Source: Clostridia bacterium
GTDB taxonomy: Bacteria; Bacillota; Clostridia; Christensenellales; UBA1242
Length of the DNA stretch: 57,058 nucleotides
Assembly: GCA_900753315.1 (NCBI GenBank)
Contig: CAADYP010000002.1
Coordinates: forward strand, 1 to 57,058
Direction of reading: 5' to 3'
The notes under the pieces: generated by a model
The model's input: only the letters and a program-made list of their open reading frames with translations
The model's database searches: none
What the model was told of the DNA's origin: nothing
Shown here: piece by piece, positions 8,560-17,307 of the stretch
Layout of the letters: every line of letters starts with the position of its first letter
Numbering within the stretch: the first letter of the stretch is position 1
Program-made: the position numbers and the translations under genes

Positions 8560-9951
8560 TTATTCAAAAATTTTATTTATAACTTCGCTGGCATGGATAT
8601 CTGAGTTCTTTAGAAAGTGACTATAGAAGTCACTGGTGGTTGAGGCTTTGCTGTGACCAGCTCTGGCTGATACAGTCTTCATATCTACGCCCGCCATTAG
8701 TTGCAATGTTATGTTTGTATGGCGAAGTGAGTGGAGTGTAACGATTGGAAGTCCTGCTCGTGCAAGAGTTTTTTGTAACCATACTCGTAGTAGTCCAGGG
8801 CAGATATCTTTGCCATCTTCTGTGCAGAATAGTCTGTCTGTGTCGCCAAGTCTATCGCCAAGATATTTCTTTTGGTTTTGCCACCAAGCTTCGTATTCAT
8901 GTAAATATTCAATAAGTTTGTCTGGCATTGATATTGTGCGTTTTGAATTCTCTGTCTTTGGCTCTTTGGTGATAATTCCAAAGCCAACTATATCTTGCAC
9001 AGATCTTGCAATTGTCATTGTTTTGTTTTCAAAGTCGATATCTTTCCATTCAAGGCCAGCAAGTTCGCCACGCCTTATTCCCATAAAGAGTGCTATCAGC
9101 AAGGCAATTTTCCATCTTGGATTGTCTAGTTTATCCAGATACCCTGCTAGTTGCTTTGCTTCTTTATCATTAAGTATCTTGACTTCTTTTTTATGTCCTT
9201 GAATTGGCGCAATGTAATCACGAGATGCAAAGTTGTGTTCAACCAATCTTTGTCTTTTTGCATAGGCTAGAATTGTTGCCAATGTTCGCTTAAGTTTTAA
9301 TATAGTTTCTTTTGCGTATGGATGACTGATTACTTTTACATCAAACCATTCATCAAAGTTTAAGTTTAAGGCACTGCATATTGTCTTGGCGCTGTCAATC
9401 CTAATACCATTGCCAACTGTGGCTGAGTAGTAGATTGATCTGGAGATGCCACTATTCCTAGTAGCATCAGCCAGTTTTATGCAATGAGATTTTAAGTATT
9501 GTGTCAAATCTCTTTTAAGGGTTGCATATCTTTGTTCGTATTTCTTTGCCATCATTTCGTCAAGGAAGCCTTGTACCATTATTGGCGTTATTTGGTTGAG
9601 CTTAATGTTGCCAAAGTATGCATCAAACTTTCTGATATTGTCTTTGCCTTTAATGTAGTAGTTTAGTGATCTTGTATTCTTAATCTTTTCTAGCCACTTA
9701 TTGGCATAATCTATAAAAGTTATGTCGTTATCTACTGCAAGCATACCGTTTAGTTGCTTTTTGAATTTATCTTCAAAGTCCAAGCAAACTCTTTGCAATT
9801 CTTTCTTGGCTTGAATTTCGGTTAATTCGTTCGGCTTTCTCCAACACATTGACTTCGCCACAAATTGTCCAGTTCTTAGATCTTTTGCTTTTACTTGTAT
9901 TCTATACGATATTGATCCGTCATTTAGTTTTTTCTTTCTAACGCAAGCCAT
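8560..9951 (-). CDS. int: Tyrosine recombinase (island integrase) with an embedded HTH domain
   Basis: 463 residues. An arm-binding N-terminus (about 1-60) is followed by a core-binding SAM-like domain (about 75-235) and a catalytic domain with Arg293 (GIRRGE), His407-x-x-Arg410 (LHSLRH), His433 (AGHSKA) and nucleophile Tyr443 (DFYSHF). An unusual stretch at about 145-205 reads as a Cro/CI-like helix-turn-helix (KLADATRNSGISRSIYY ... LNLNFDEWFD), lying inside the core-binding domain. Family resemblance is to Tn916-type integrases. It presumably catalyses integration at the anticodon loop of tRNA-Arg, although it lies about 5 kb from attL rather than adjacent to an att site. Confidence 0.93.
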   Translation of the reverse strand: MACVRKKKLNDGSISYRIQVKAKDLRTGQFVAKSMCWRKPNELTEIQAKKELQRVCLDFEDKFKKQLNGMLAVDNDITFIDYANKWLEKIKNTRSLNYYIKGKDNIRKFDAYFGNIKLNQITPIMVQGFLDEMMAKKYEQRYATLKRDLTQYLKSHCIKLADATRNSGISRSIYYSATVGNGIRIDSAKTICSALNLNFDEWFDVKVISHPYAKETILKLKRTLATILAYAKRQRLVEHNFASRDYIAPIQGHKKEVKILNDKEAKQLAGYLDKLDNPRWKIALLIALFMGIRRGELAGLEWKDIDFENKTMTIARSVQDIVGFGIITKEPKTENSKRTISMPDKLIEYLHEYEAWWQNQKKYLGDRLGDTDRLFCTEDGKDICPGLLRVWLQKTLARAGLPIVTLHSLRHTNITLQLMAGVDMKTVSARAGHSKASTTSDFYSHFLKNSDIHASEVINKIFE

Positions 9952-9964
9952 TTTATTTCTCCTT

Positions 9965-10183
9965 TTATCTAATAGTTACTTGTTCCATTGGTAGTTCATA
10001 ATCTTTGCTCTGCAAGAAGGCAAGCAGTGAATCGTAGTCAATTAATACTTTCTTTCCAGTTTTAATTGATCTAATTTTGTATCCATCTGCCAACTTTCTT
10101 ATTAAGAATTCACTTAGTCCAGTGTTTGGATCTTCTTGTTTAATCATTTGTAATGTTTCTTTAATTGTTCTTATTCTTTGCAT
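9965..10183 (-). CDS. Excisionase-like small DNA-binding protein
   Basis: 72 residues from the ATG at 10181-10183, with GGAGG five bases upstream; a longer in-frame reading lacks its own ribosome site. The sequence (RTIKETLQMIKQED ... EFLIRKLADGYKIRSI ... KVLIDYDSLLAFL) fits the MerR-like winged helix of excisionase family proteins, in which a helix-turn-helix is followed by a basic hairpin. It lies 13 nt upstream of the integrase and is cotranscribed with it, the usual xis-int order. Expected to bend att DNA and favour excision. Confidence 0.75.
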   Translation of the reverse strand: MQRIRTIKETLQMIKQEDPNTGLSEFLIRKLADGYKIRSIKTGKKVLIDYDSLLAFLQSKDYELPMEQVTIR

Positions 10184-10211
10184 TGTTCCTCCAGGTGCTG
10201 TCACTACCTAG

Positions 10212-10260
10212 ACTTGTATTCTTATGCGAAACAAAAAGTACCGCAAAAGAATATACAAGT
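10212..10260. repeat. Long imperfect hairpin upstream of the excisionase gene
   Basis: Left arm 10212-10228 (ACTTGTATTCTTATGCG) pairs with right arm 10242-10260, with one mismatch and a 2-nt bulge; loop 13 nt. CACT/AGTG outside the arms may extend it. It lies about 30 bp upstream of the xis-like start and may be a regulator or recombinase site, or a structured leader of the xis-int mRNA. Confidence 0.6.
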
Positions 10261-10679
10261 CCAGTGAAACAGCGAAATATATTCAAAATTAAACTTTGTA
10301 TCTTTGAATTCTTTTTACTTTGTTTCTGTTTGTCTTTGTATTCTTGTTATTTTGGTCAAAATCGTGCCTTCTTTGATTTTTCAGCAGTCCACTTGACAAT
10401 TTATCCAAGTCAAGATTTATCGCTCCTAAAACTTGAAATGACGGCTTATGTTTTCATAAAATTGCCGACTGAAATATTACATATTTGAACTATTTTGATT
10501 TAGATTTGATTGTTTTTGATTTTTATTTTGAAATCAAAAAACGCAAAAAGCCTTTATTTTCCTAACTTTTTAATAAAATTTTGAAAATTTTTTTGATTTT
10601 TGATTATGCGAAAATTTGTATGCGACTGCCTGTCCGCTTATCAAGAACCTTTGGCTAGAGATTTGACCGCCCCTGGGGG
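10261..10679. other. AT-rich noncoding stretch between the xis-int and rep-like genes
   Basis: No convincing gene. It holds short inverted repeats: CTTGAC/GTCAAG (10392-10414) and CGGC+TTATG / CATAA+GCCG (10443-10468). A plus-strand open frame here has neither a ribosome site nor plausible composition. The stretch may serve as promoter region or part of the recombination/replication region. Confidence 0.4.
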
Positions 10680-11342
10680 TTATTTACCCGCAAGTTCTTT
10701 AATTGTTTCATCAAAAGCATTTTTGAACTTTTGACCATATTCTTTGGCAAGAATTCTAATGTTAGTTACATCAAATAGGATATATTTATCTGTAATTTCA
10801 TCTATGAACACTTTATCTTCTATAAAACCTCTATATAGTGTTTCTCCAAAGTGTAATCTAAGTTTAGCTAAAAGATTGTTGTAAAGATTGTTTTTATCCA
10901 GATCTTTCACGCGCGCGTTATCATGTATTATTTTAATTTTTTTAATATCATAATAATCTATTGTCAGCAGTCCGTTGCCTTCATCGTGGAAGCCAATTTC
11001 CGACAAGTTGAAATGAGTCGGTAATGAATAGCCATATACTGCATTGAAATCTATTTCTAGATACATTTCTCTTTTAAGGTCAGACAGCCTATTCATGATG
11101 CCAATTTTTTCAAGTCTTGTTATCATGTTTCTTATTTGTCTTTCTTTAATATTCAGTATTGGTAGGTCATCCATTATCTTTTTGTATGTGATTTTGTAAT
11201 ACCACTTTTCATCAACTCGTTTGTTCCTCATATGACCACTTCCAGCAAATTGCTCAAGGTAGTCCAGGAATAACACTTCTTTTAAACTTAGTCCCAGTCT
11301 AAGTAATGTTTCTTGTGGGAAATTAAAGATTTTTGGTCGCAT
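10680..11342 (-). CDS. Replication-initiator-like protein (winged helix plus DnaA domain I-like C-terminus)
   Basis: 220 residues. The N-terminal ~110 (LSLKEVLFLDYLEQF ... KERQIRNMITRLEKIGIMNR) resemble the winged-helix domain of plasmid and phage replication initiators. The last ~60 (LRLHFGETLYRGFIEDKVF ... NIRILAKEYGQKFKNAFDE) resemble DnaA domain I, which recruits the replicative helicase. No ATPase domain is present. Its location between xis-int and the hairpin array suggests it acts at an island origin, but this is inferred. Could also be a regulatory DNA-binding protein. Confidence 0.6.
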   Translation of the reverse strand: MRPKIFNFPQETLLRLGLSLKEVLFLDYLEQFAGSGHMRNKRVDEKWYYKITYKKIMDDLPILNIKERQIRNMITRLEKIGIMNRLSDLKREMYLEIDFNAVYGYSLPTHFNLSEIGFHDEGNGLLTIDYYDIKKIKIIHDNARVKDLDKNNLYNNLLAKLRLHFGETLYRGFIEDKVFIDEITDKYILFDVTNIRILAKEYGQKFKNAFDETIKELAGK

Positions 11343-11511
11343 AGATCACATGCTCCTTTTGTAGGTTTTTAATTTTCATTTTTAACTCCTTTATTTAAAT
11401 TTTTGCTTCCACAAAGATTGATCAGTTCTTTGTTTCGGTCTATATTTTAACGAAGTCTGCAGTCCTTCGGTAAAACCAAGATTGGTTATTTACATTTTCA
11501 TTCTAGCAATC

Positions 11512-11953
11512 CCGTGGTACCACCATTTGGTACTACGGAAATCATTTTTCGATTTAATTCTAGCAATCCCGTTAGTTCACCATTTGACCTGGCGGGAATT
11601 ATTTTTAAGAAAATTTTAACAATCTCGTTGCGCCACCATTTGGTGTAATGGAACAAATTTTTCAAAAATATCTTAATTTTTTCAATATAACAACATTTGT
11701 CATATCGGAATTACTTTCTAAATAAATCTTATTTAAGTTCGTTTTTCAAACACTTTGTACATCGCAAGCAAGTTTTTATAATTTTTCGCTCCTTTTATTT
11801 AATCTAACATTGTCAATAGCCCACCATTTGAACCATTGAGATAAATTTTGCCTACATTTTAATAAACCCGCACAGACACCATTTGCCCACACGGAAAGTA
11901 TTTTTTCTTTTTTATTTTAAAACCCCTGTTGTAAACACATTTTTGACATCGGG
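11512..11953. repeat. Array of about eight degenerate 57-bp units, each an imperfect hairpin with loop ACCATTT
   Basis: Loop starts at 11522, 11579, 11635, 11692, 11750 (weak), 11823, 11878 and about 11936, so spacing is mostly 55-58 bp. The best units pair 10-11 bp around the 7-nt loop: 11512-11538 (CCGTGGTACC/GGTACTACGG), 11568-11596, 11625-11651, 11683-11707, 11813-11839, 11868-11894. Stem sequences differ between units but stay complementary, while loop and tail (CGGAA then T-rich) are conserved. Units 1-3 pair best on the plus strand with G-U pairs, units 4-6 on the minus strand. No coding frame explains this. Confidence 0.8.
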
Positions 11954-12062
11954 AGTTTTTTGATTTTTATACCAAAATTTTACCAGGTAGGGTTTATCGC
12001 TATTTGATATATCTAAAATATTTTTTTAAAATTGTAGTTTTTAAATTCATCTATTTGACGAC

Positions 12063-12094
12063 ATAAAAAAAGAGACACTTTTTCAAGTATCTCT
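12063..12094 (-). terminator. Intrinsic terminator, minus strand
   Basis: Minus-strand stem AGAGATACTT / AAGTGTCTCT (one G-U) followed by seven T. It lies downstream of both the res terminator and the inverted repeat at 12118-12186, so a short RNA could end here. Confidence 0.75.
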
Positions 12095-12117
12095 AAAAAA
12101 ATATTGATTTTATATGC

Positions 12118-12186
12118 AAGGTGTCACACTTATTTTAATGCTAAAACCCTTTATTTATCGGCATTTTTGCCTATGTGTGACACCTT
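12118..12186. repeat. Perfect 12-bp inverted repeat with 45-bp spacer
   Basis: AAGGTGTCACAC (12118-12129) and GTGTGACACCTT (12175-12186). The spacer also has the short hairpin GGCATTTTTGCC. It is flanked by two minus-strand terminators and is not part of a gene. Possible small structured RNA or operator. Confidence 0.7.
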
Positions 12187-12220
12187 ATATCTATATTTGG
12201 GTTTATATTCCTTATACGAA

Positions 12221-12246
12221 TAAAAAAACGGGCTTCTAGCCCCGTT
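12221..12246 (-). terminator. Terminator of the type III restriction operon
   Basis: Minus-strand hairpin AACGGGGC-TAGA-AGCCCGTT followed by T7, 9 nt after the res stop codon. Confidence 0.85.
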
Positions 12247-12254
12247 CTTTTTAT

Positions 12255-14858
12255 TTAAATAATTTTGCCATTGATAATATCTGAAGATGCCAACATCTTA
12301 TATTTCATTTGGCTTTCTGATGCTAAAAGTTCAGCGGCTTCTTTCTTTGCCGTAACAACAGCATCTTCCAGTTTGTTGTCGCCTTTAACTTCAATAATCT
12401 CATAAGTATTATCATCTAACTTTGCAATGAAATCTGGATAGTAATGGCGTAATGTGTTTGTTTCAGGATCAATATAAGAAATTGATAATCCATTTTGTTT
12501 GCCAGTAAACATACCTGTAAAGTAAACTTCTTTTACTTTGTCGCTATCTAGATATTGCCAAAAGCATTCTTTTTCTGGTTTTGAATCAAAACAATAATTG
12601 TCTGTATGAAAAGATTTGCTTTTATTCTTTCTTACCTCTAAATCGTTCATGTTAACAAGTAAATCCTTGTCGCATCTAAATTCGTAATAATCTCCATTAG
12701 AGGGTTCTGACAATAGATTGACTTCTTTTTGCGAAGACTTAATCTCACTTTTAATTTCATATAATATATTAAAGATGCTTGGTATCACAATATCATATAA
12801 CGTCTCATTATATGAATTAACTAAATCTAAAATGTAGTCAACATCTTGTTTACCTGAATCAAGTATTTTTTCGACCTGCAAACAAGGTATATTTAAATAT
12901 CTTGAAATCTCTGCTACTAACATAAATTTAGAATAAGTCTTTTGATTCGTAACAATTTCTTGCTTTTTTTCTAAATGTTCACTAATTATCCCCTCTTTTG
13001 AATATTTGTATGATTTGTATTTTTCAAGTAATTCATCTGTTACATTAATTGAAAGTGGTGTATCCTTATTTAGAGCAACTAGTTCATATGTTTTTTCAAT
13101 ATGATTAAGTTTTATTTTTCTTATTGGAGGCACAATCCTGACTTCGACATCAACTTTGTTATCATCTTTTGGCTTCTTTATGTCATCAATTGATACTTTA
13201 AAGTTTGCTTGCAACTCAGCATTTAAAATATCTCTATTTTCTTTTGATAGATAAACTTTAGCTGTTTGCTGTATGTCTGTAATTTTCCTTAAACAACGCA
13301 TTGTGGCTTGAAGAACAAATACTTTTGACGATGGGCTTCTGTACATTGCAACACTGAATAGTGATCGGCAGTTCCAGCCCTCAGTACCTTTACCTACCAA
13401 CAATATTACTTGTTTTTCAGCACCACCTGTACCTACTACATCAAGATTTTGAAAATCAAAAATGTCTTTATCTTTTGTAATTTTTTCATCTCCAACATTA
13501 ACTAGAATTTTGTTTGTTGGTTGATCTATTTCAATTAGAGCCTCTTCAACTGCTGGTTTAATCTCTTCCATTAGTTCATCTATTTTTGCTCCAAATATTG
13601 CGATCTTAGGAAGTAGACCTTCATATCTTTTTTCGCCGTGTGTAGCAAAGAAATCTTTGATTACACGTTTGATAAATTCAGTGGATTTAACATTTTCATA
13701 AGCTTCATCATCAACATTTTTTAGATAACCATTATAAATTGCACCTTTTAATCCATAGTAATACACAACTTCAGGAAGAATTGAATTGTTCACATATGGA
13801 GTGCCTGTATAGTTATAACAAGCAACTACATTTGTTCCATTATCCTTAAGAGCATATGCCAATTCATTGATAGTTGTACGCAAACTTGACTTTTCATTGT
13901 TTTTTATGAATGCTTTCTCAAGTTCTTTACCAAACATGTGATGTGCTTCATCAACATAAATACCAATTTGAGGAAGTCTTGTTAATTTCTCAAATCTTTG
14001 GTTGATCATAAGTTCTCCAGAATCAGAAATGTCTGTGAAATCATAAAGATCATTCATTATGTCTTTAGCTTTTGAATTTATTGTATTTTTTACTTCAAAA
14101 AGTTTGTCCATTGCTGTTTTTTCTTTGTGGACTTTCTTAAGGAGTATCTTTTGTGTATTCGAAATTATGATATTAAAATCTGAGCCATCGACTGTGGCCA
14201 AAGATAGGTCAGTATCGTATAAAAAGTGAAATTTGATATTTGAATCAAGAACTCTTGCATATTCCTTAGGAACAACAAGAGATTTGTCAAATGTTTGAAT
14301 TTCTTTTAAAGATTGTAAAACAGTTTTATCTGGAGCAAAAACAAGGGCATTGTGACAAAATCTTGGATCTTTTGGATATTTGTCTGCAAGCAAAAACTCA
14401 TAGAAAATACAAGTTGCCATCAATATGGTTTTACCTAATCCCATTGTTAGAGCATAGATGTAGTTAGGATATTCTTCTGCATTCTTTTGCATTGAATCAA
14501 AGATTCTACGATATTCCATTGCATTTAATTCGTAGAAAGATTGTTGCCCATGATAGGTGACAGCATAATAAGATGCATCGCTGAATATACCTTCTCTACG
14601 ATACCACTTATTGAAGACATCGTAGATCTGTTGATTGTTCAAGAATTCTTTTATAAAGACATACATTTCTAAAGCTTCAAACTGAGGTTTTCTCAAAAAA
14701 GCTTTTGGGTTTATGTCTGGATCGTTGTAATCAAGATACTTTCTAGAAATATCTTTGTAATTTCTTCTTATTTTACCTTTATGAGATTCATAGTATTGTT
14801 TTAGTGCTTCAAAGAAAGAAAAGAAATTATCACTTATTGGTTGATTTCTTTTTGCCAT
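12255..14858 (-). CDS. res: Type III restriction endonuclease subunit Res
   Basis: 867 residues starting at the ATG 14856-14858, one base after the mod stop, with GAGG in the end of mod; an earlier in-frame ATG lies inside mod and lacks a ribosome site. Superfamily II helicase motifs are visible: Walker A TMGLGKT (138-144), DEAH in YVDEAHHMF, and a motif VI-like region (LQATMRCLRK). The C-terminus carries a PD-(D/E)XK nuclease (PDFIAKL ... YEIIEVKGD). With Mod it forms the ATP-dependent complex that cleaves DNA lacking Mod methylation. Catalytic residues look intact. Confidence 0.92.
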   Translation of the reverse strand: MAKRNQPISDNFFSFFEALKQYYESHKGKIRRNYKDISRKYLDYNDPDINPKAFLRKPQFEALEMYVFIKEFLNNQQIYDVFNKWYRREGIFSDASYYAVTYHGQQSFYELNAMEYRRIFDSMQKNAEEYPNYIYALTMGLGKTILMATCIFYEFLLADKYPKDPRFCHNALVFAPDKTVLQSLKEIQTFDKSLVVPKEYARVLDSNIKFHFLYDTDLSLATVDGSDFNIIISNTQKILLKKVHKEKTAMDKLFEVKNTINSKAKDIMNDLYDFTDISDSGELMINQRFEKLTRLPQIGIYVDEAHHMFGKELEKAFIKNNEKSSLRTTINELAYALKDNGTNVVACYNYTGTPYVNNSILPEVVYYYGLKGAIYNGYLKNVDDEAYENVKSTEFIKRVIKDFFATHGEKRYEGLLPKIAIFGAKIDELMEEIKPAVEEALIEIDQPTNKILVNVGDEKITKDKDIFDFQNLDVVGTGGAEKQVILLVGKGTEGWNCRSLFSVAMYRSPSSKVFVLQATMRCLRKITDIQQTAKVYLSKENRDILNAELQANFKVSIDDIKKPKDDNKVDVEVRIVPPIRKIKLNHIEKTYELVALNKDTPLSINVTDELLEKYKSYKYSKEGIISEHLEKKQEIVTNQKTYSKFMLVAEISRYLNIPCLQVEKILDSGKQDVDYILDLVNSYNETLYDIVIPSIFNILYEIKSEIKSSQKEVNLLSEPSNGDYYEFRCDKDLLVNMNDLEVRKNKSKSFHTDNYCFDSKPEKECFWQYLDSDKVKEVYFTGMFTGKQNGLSISYIDPETNTLRHYYPDFIAKLDDNTYEIIEVKGDNKLEDAVVTAKKEAAELLASESQMKYKMLASSDIINGKII

Positions 14859-14859
14859 A

Positions 14860-16662
14860 CTACTTAACCTCAACTTCTAAGGATTCAGATAATAAATCTG
14901 TAATTTTAACCTTTATCCTTTTTGTACCGGCAGGTATATCGTATTCACCTTTAACAAATTCATTTTTATTTGGAATATCTATAATTTCAGGATTAAGTAC
15001 TTCGCCATCATAATTAAAATCTATCATAACAGACTCAACCAGTTGTTTCCAATTTTCAACATCCTCCTTCTGGAAACTTAATTTTTGAAGGAGGTTCATT
15101 GGGTAGAAGTTTTTGATGATAAGTTTACCATTATTAATTTCTATATCTGCTTCAGAATCTCTCTTGAAAGTGAATTGAGACTTGTCTCTAAGAAGGTCAA
15201 TAATTTCAATATCCAACTTGTAGTTGGCCAAGTCTTGTTGCAAAGTTGCTTTTAGGTCAGATTCATGTCCCATACATACAAGAGTAATTCTTTCTACTGG
15301 AGCTGTTGGATTTTCTTCCTTTCTTTTCTCCCAAGTTTTGTAAGGTAGATTAGCCTTGAGAGACTCTAAATCTGCACGAGTAGCAATTCTATTTACAGGC
15401 ATAATATAAACCATTCTGCCATCTTTTTCACCATCATATATTACTGAAGAATCAAACTTTTGAATTTCAAGAGCTTCTATTATCAAATCTTTTGCTTCGA
15501 CAGGGTTTCTAAATAAATCGTAGTTATTAACATTGTAAACCTCGAAGCCTGTATGCTTTTCTGTTAAATTATCTTCTTTTAAAATATTTGCTAATCTCTT
15601 TGTTGTTGTTTGAACAGCTCCAAGATTGATATCTGCTCCAATAAATCTTCTTCCAAGTTTCATTGCAACAGCTTGTGTAGTCCCAGACCCCATAAAACAA
15701 TCAAATACTAAGTCCCCTGGGTTGGAATGTGCATTAATAATTCTAGTAAGTAATCCTTCTGGCTTCTGAGTCGGATATTTTAGATACTCTTGAGATCCGC
15801 TAATAATTGGTTTTGTATAATCACAATCCCATACATCTCTAACATAAACATTTGAATAGTATTTATTAAATAATTTAGCTTTCAATGAGTCAGGAAAAGG
15901 AATATTATTCTTTAATGAATTATTTATTTTTTCAATATCTGAATTAGTAAGTTTTGTTAAATCAGGTGCAACACAAATAGTATCGATAAATTTACTATTA
16001 TAAATTATATCCTCCTTTTCGTTGTTAAAATGATAATTGGGAGTTTTTGTATAAAAGAAAATGGTATCATGTTTTCTTGCCCAAGTATCTTTGCCTACGC
16101 CTTGAATTCTATAAGCCCATATGATTTCATTTTTAAACCCTGCAGACTTGCCATCTGAACCTCCATTGCCGAATACTTCATCCAATAGCATTCTTAAGTG
16201 GTGTGATTTATGCCAGTCACAATGAATTAAGATTGAACCAGTATCGGACAATAACTCCTTTAATAATATTAATCTTTCATACATAAATTGAAGATACTCA
16301 TCATTTGTCCAGATATCTCCATATTGTTTTTCTTCAAAAGTATTATTATCATTAAAAATATCTTTACCTTTAAGAGAAATCTTTTTCTTATAATCTGCTT
16401 TACTATCAAAAGGTGGATCTATATAAATCAAATCAACCTTGCCACGATAATCCTTAAGAAGATGGCTCATAACTTGTAAGTTGTCGCCCCAAAAGATCTT
16501 GTTAATCCATCCAGCCTCATCTTTCTCCCCATAAGTTTCTTTAAGCTGGGCAGGATAGTACTGTGTACTCTTATAAGGTCTTTTACCCATCCAATGCAGT
16601 TCAGGATAACCCTTTATGACTTTTTTTGGTTCAATTTCAAATGATAATTGTTCATTTTCCAT
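14860..16662 (-). CDS. mod: Type III DNA methyltransferase subunit Mod (adenine-N6)
   Basis: 600 residues from the ATG at 16660-16662; AAGGA lies 10 nt upstream, and the longer reading overlaps the preceding gene. The order DPPF (82-85) before FMGSGTT is that of beta-class N6-adenine methyltransferases. The C-terminal part and the partner Res gene make it a type III Mod, which also provides target recognition for Res. The start lies four bases after the stop of the 190-residue gene, so the genes form one operon. The recognition site cannot be read from the sequence. Confidence 0.92.
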   Translation of the reverse strand: MENEQLSFEIEPKKVIKGYPELHWMGKRPYKSTQYYPAQLKETYGEKDEAGWINKIFWGDNLQVMSHLLKDYRGKVDLIYIDPPFDSKADYKKKISLKGKDIFNDNNTFEEKQYGDIWTNDEYLQFMYERLILLKELLSDTGSILIHCDWHKSHHLRMLLDEVFGNGGSDGKSAGFKNEIIWAYRIQGVGKDTWARKHDTIFFYTKTPNYHFNNEKEDIIYNSKFIDTICVAPDLTKLTNSDIEKINNSLKNNIPFPDSLKAKLFNKYYSNVYVRDVWDCDYTKPIISGSQEYLKYPTQKPEGLLTRIINAHSNPGDLVFDCFMGSGTTQAVAMKLGRRFIGADINLGAVQTTTKRLANILKEDNLTEKHTGFEVYNVNNYDLFRNPVEAKDLIIEALEIQKFDSSVIYDGEKDGRMVYIMPVNRIATRADLESLKANLPYKTWEKRKEENPTAPVERITLVCMGHESDLKATLQQDLANYKLDIEIIDLLRDKSQFTFKRDSEADIEINNGKLIIKNFYPMNLLQKLSFQKEDVENWKQLVESVMIDFNYDGEVLNPEIIDIPNKNEFVKGEYDIPAGTKRIKVKITDLLSESLEVEVK

Positions 16663-16666
16663 ACAT

Positions 16667-17239
16667 TTATTTTCCTTTATTTTGTTGTAAGTTTGCACTG
16701 ATATCAACTCCGACACTTACTTCTTTTTTACTGTCGACTTTTGAATCAGTTGAGTTTACATTGCTATTTTTTACACTTTTTATCTTTGTAGAATTATCTG
16801 TATTTGTAATGTTATATGTATTGATAACAGGTGGTTTTTCTTCTTTTGGCCTTTCATTAGTGTATTCTATTTCATCCAATTCTTTTTCCATCAAAGTGTA
16901 TTCATCTGTATTGGTTTGAATGGATTCTTGATGATTAAATTTCTTTGGATTTATTCTAACAATGTAATAATCATTACCTTTATTATCTGCTAATTTTTTA
17001 ACCTCATTTTTATTTAAATCCGCATCCAATCTAATTAACTTTTCTTCGTGAATCAAAATTCCATAAAACTTCTTAGTTTTACCATCGTTATAATAAACTG
17101 TGAATTCTATAGCTTCTTTCTTAAAAGCGTTTTCAAGTTTTTTATGTAATTCTTTGTTGTCTTTATGTTCTTGAATTTTATCGTTTATTTTATTCTTTAT
17201 GCCACCAACAAAACTTTTTGTTTTATCCCAAAGTCCCAT
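16667..17239 (-). CDS. Uncharacterised 190-residue protein in the type III restriction operon
   Basis: I do not recognise a family. The first ~40 residues are a Lys-rich amphipathic helix (KIKDK-type), followed by a small alpha/beta region (FTVYYNDGKTKKFYGILIHEEKLIRL), then an Asn/Thr/Ser-rich low-complexity tail from about residue 120. No signal peptide or membrane segment. AAGGAG precedes the ATG and an extended -10 lies upstream. It ends 4 nt before mod, suggesting a role tied to the restriction system, for instance an accessory or regulator. Confidence 0.7.
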   Translation of the reverse strand: MGLWDKTKSFVGGIKNKINDKIQEHKDNKELHKKLENAFKKEAIEFTVYYNDGKTKKFYGILIHEEKLIRLDADLNKNEVKKLADNKGNDYYIVRINPKKFNHQESIQTNTDEYTLMEKELDEIEYTNERPKEEKPPVINTYNITNTDNSTKIKSVKNSNVNSTDSKVDSKKEVSVGVDISANLQQNKGK

Positions 17240-17269
17240 CTCATTCTCCTTAATTTCTATACTAAGAGC

Positions 17270-17278
17270 ATTATATCA
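17270..17278 (-). promoter_or_regulatory. Extended -10 promoter before the 190-aa / mod / res genes
   Basis: Minus-strand TGATATAAT in the 68-bp gap after the helicase-nuclease gene. No good -35. It could give the restriction genes transcription independent of the helicase. Confidence 0.5.
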
Positions 17279-17307
17279 CATATTTTCTTGATTTTGATGT
17301 ACTTTTC

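Noticed and set aside
10165..10488. 107-residue plus-strand frame
   Set aside because: No ribosome site, Phe/Leu-rich shadow composition, runs across the xis start and several inverted repeats.
11512..11953. CRISPR array
   Set aside because: Units are imperfect palindromes with diverged stems and no constant direct repeat separating unique spacers; no cas genes nearby.
11512..11953. Type III toxin-antitoxin RNA repeats
   Set aside because: No ToxN-like endoribonuclease gene is adjacent, and the repeats are hairpins of ~57-bp period rather than near-identical short direct repeats. Kept only as one possible role.
10680..12250. Retron or reverse-transcriptase-associated structured RNA
   Set aside because: No reverse transcriptase gene is present in the island.
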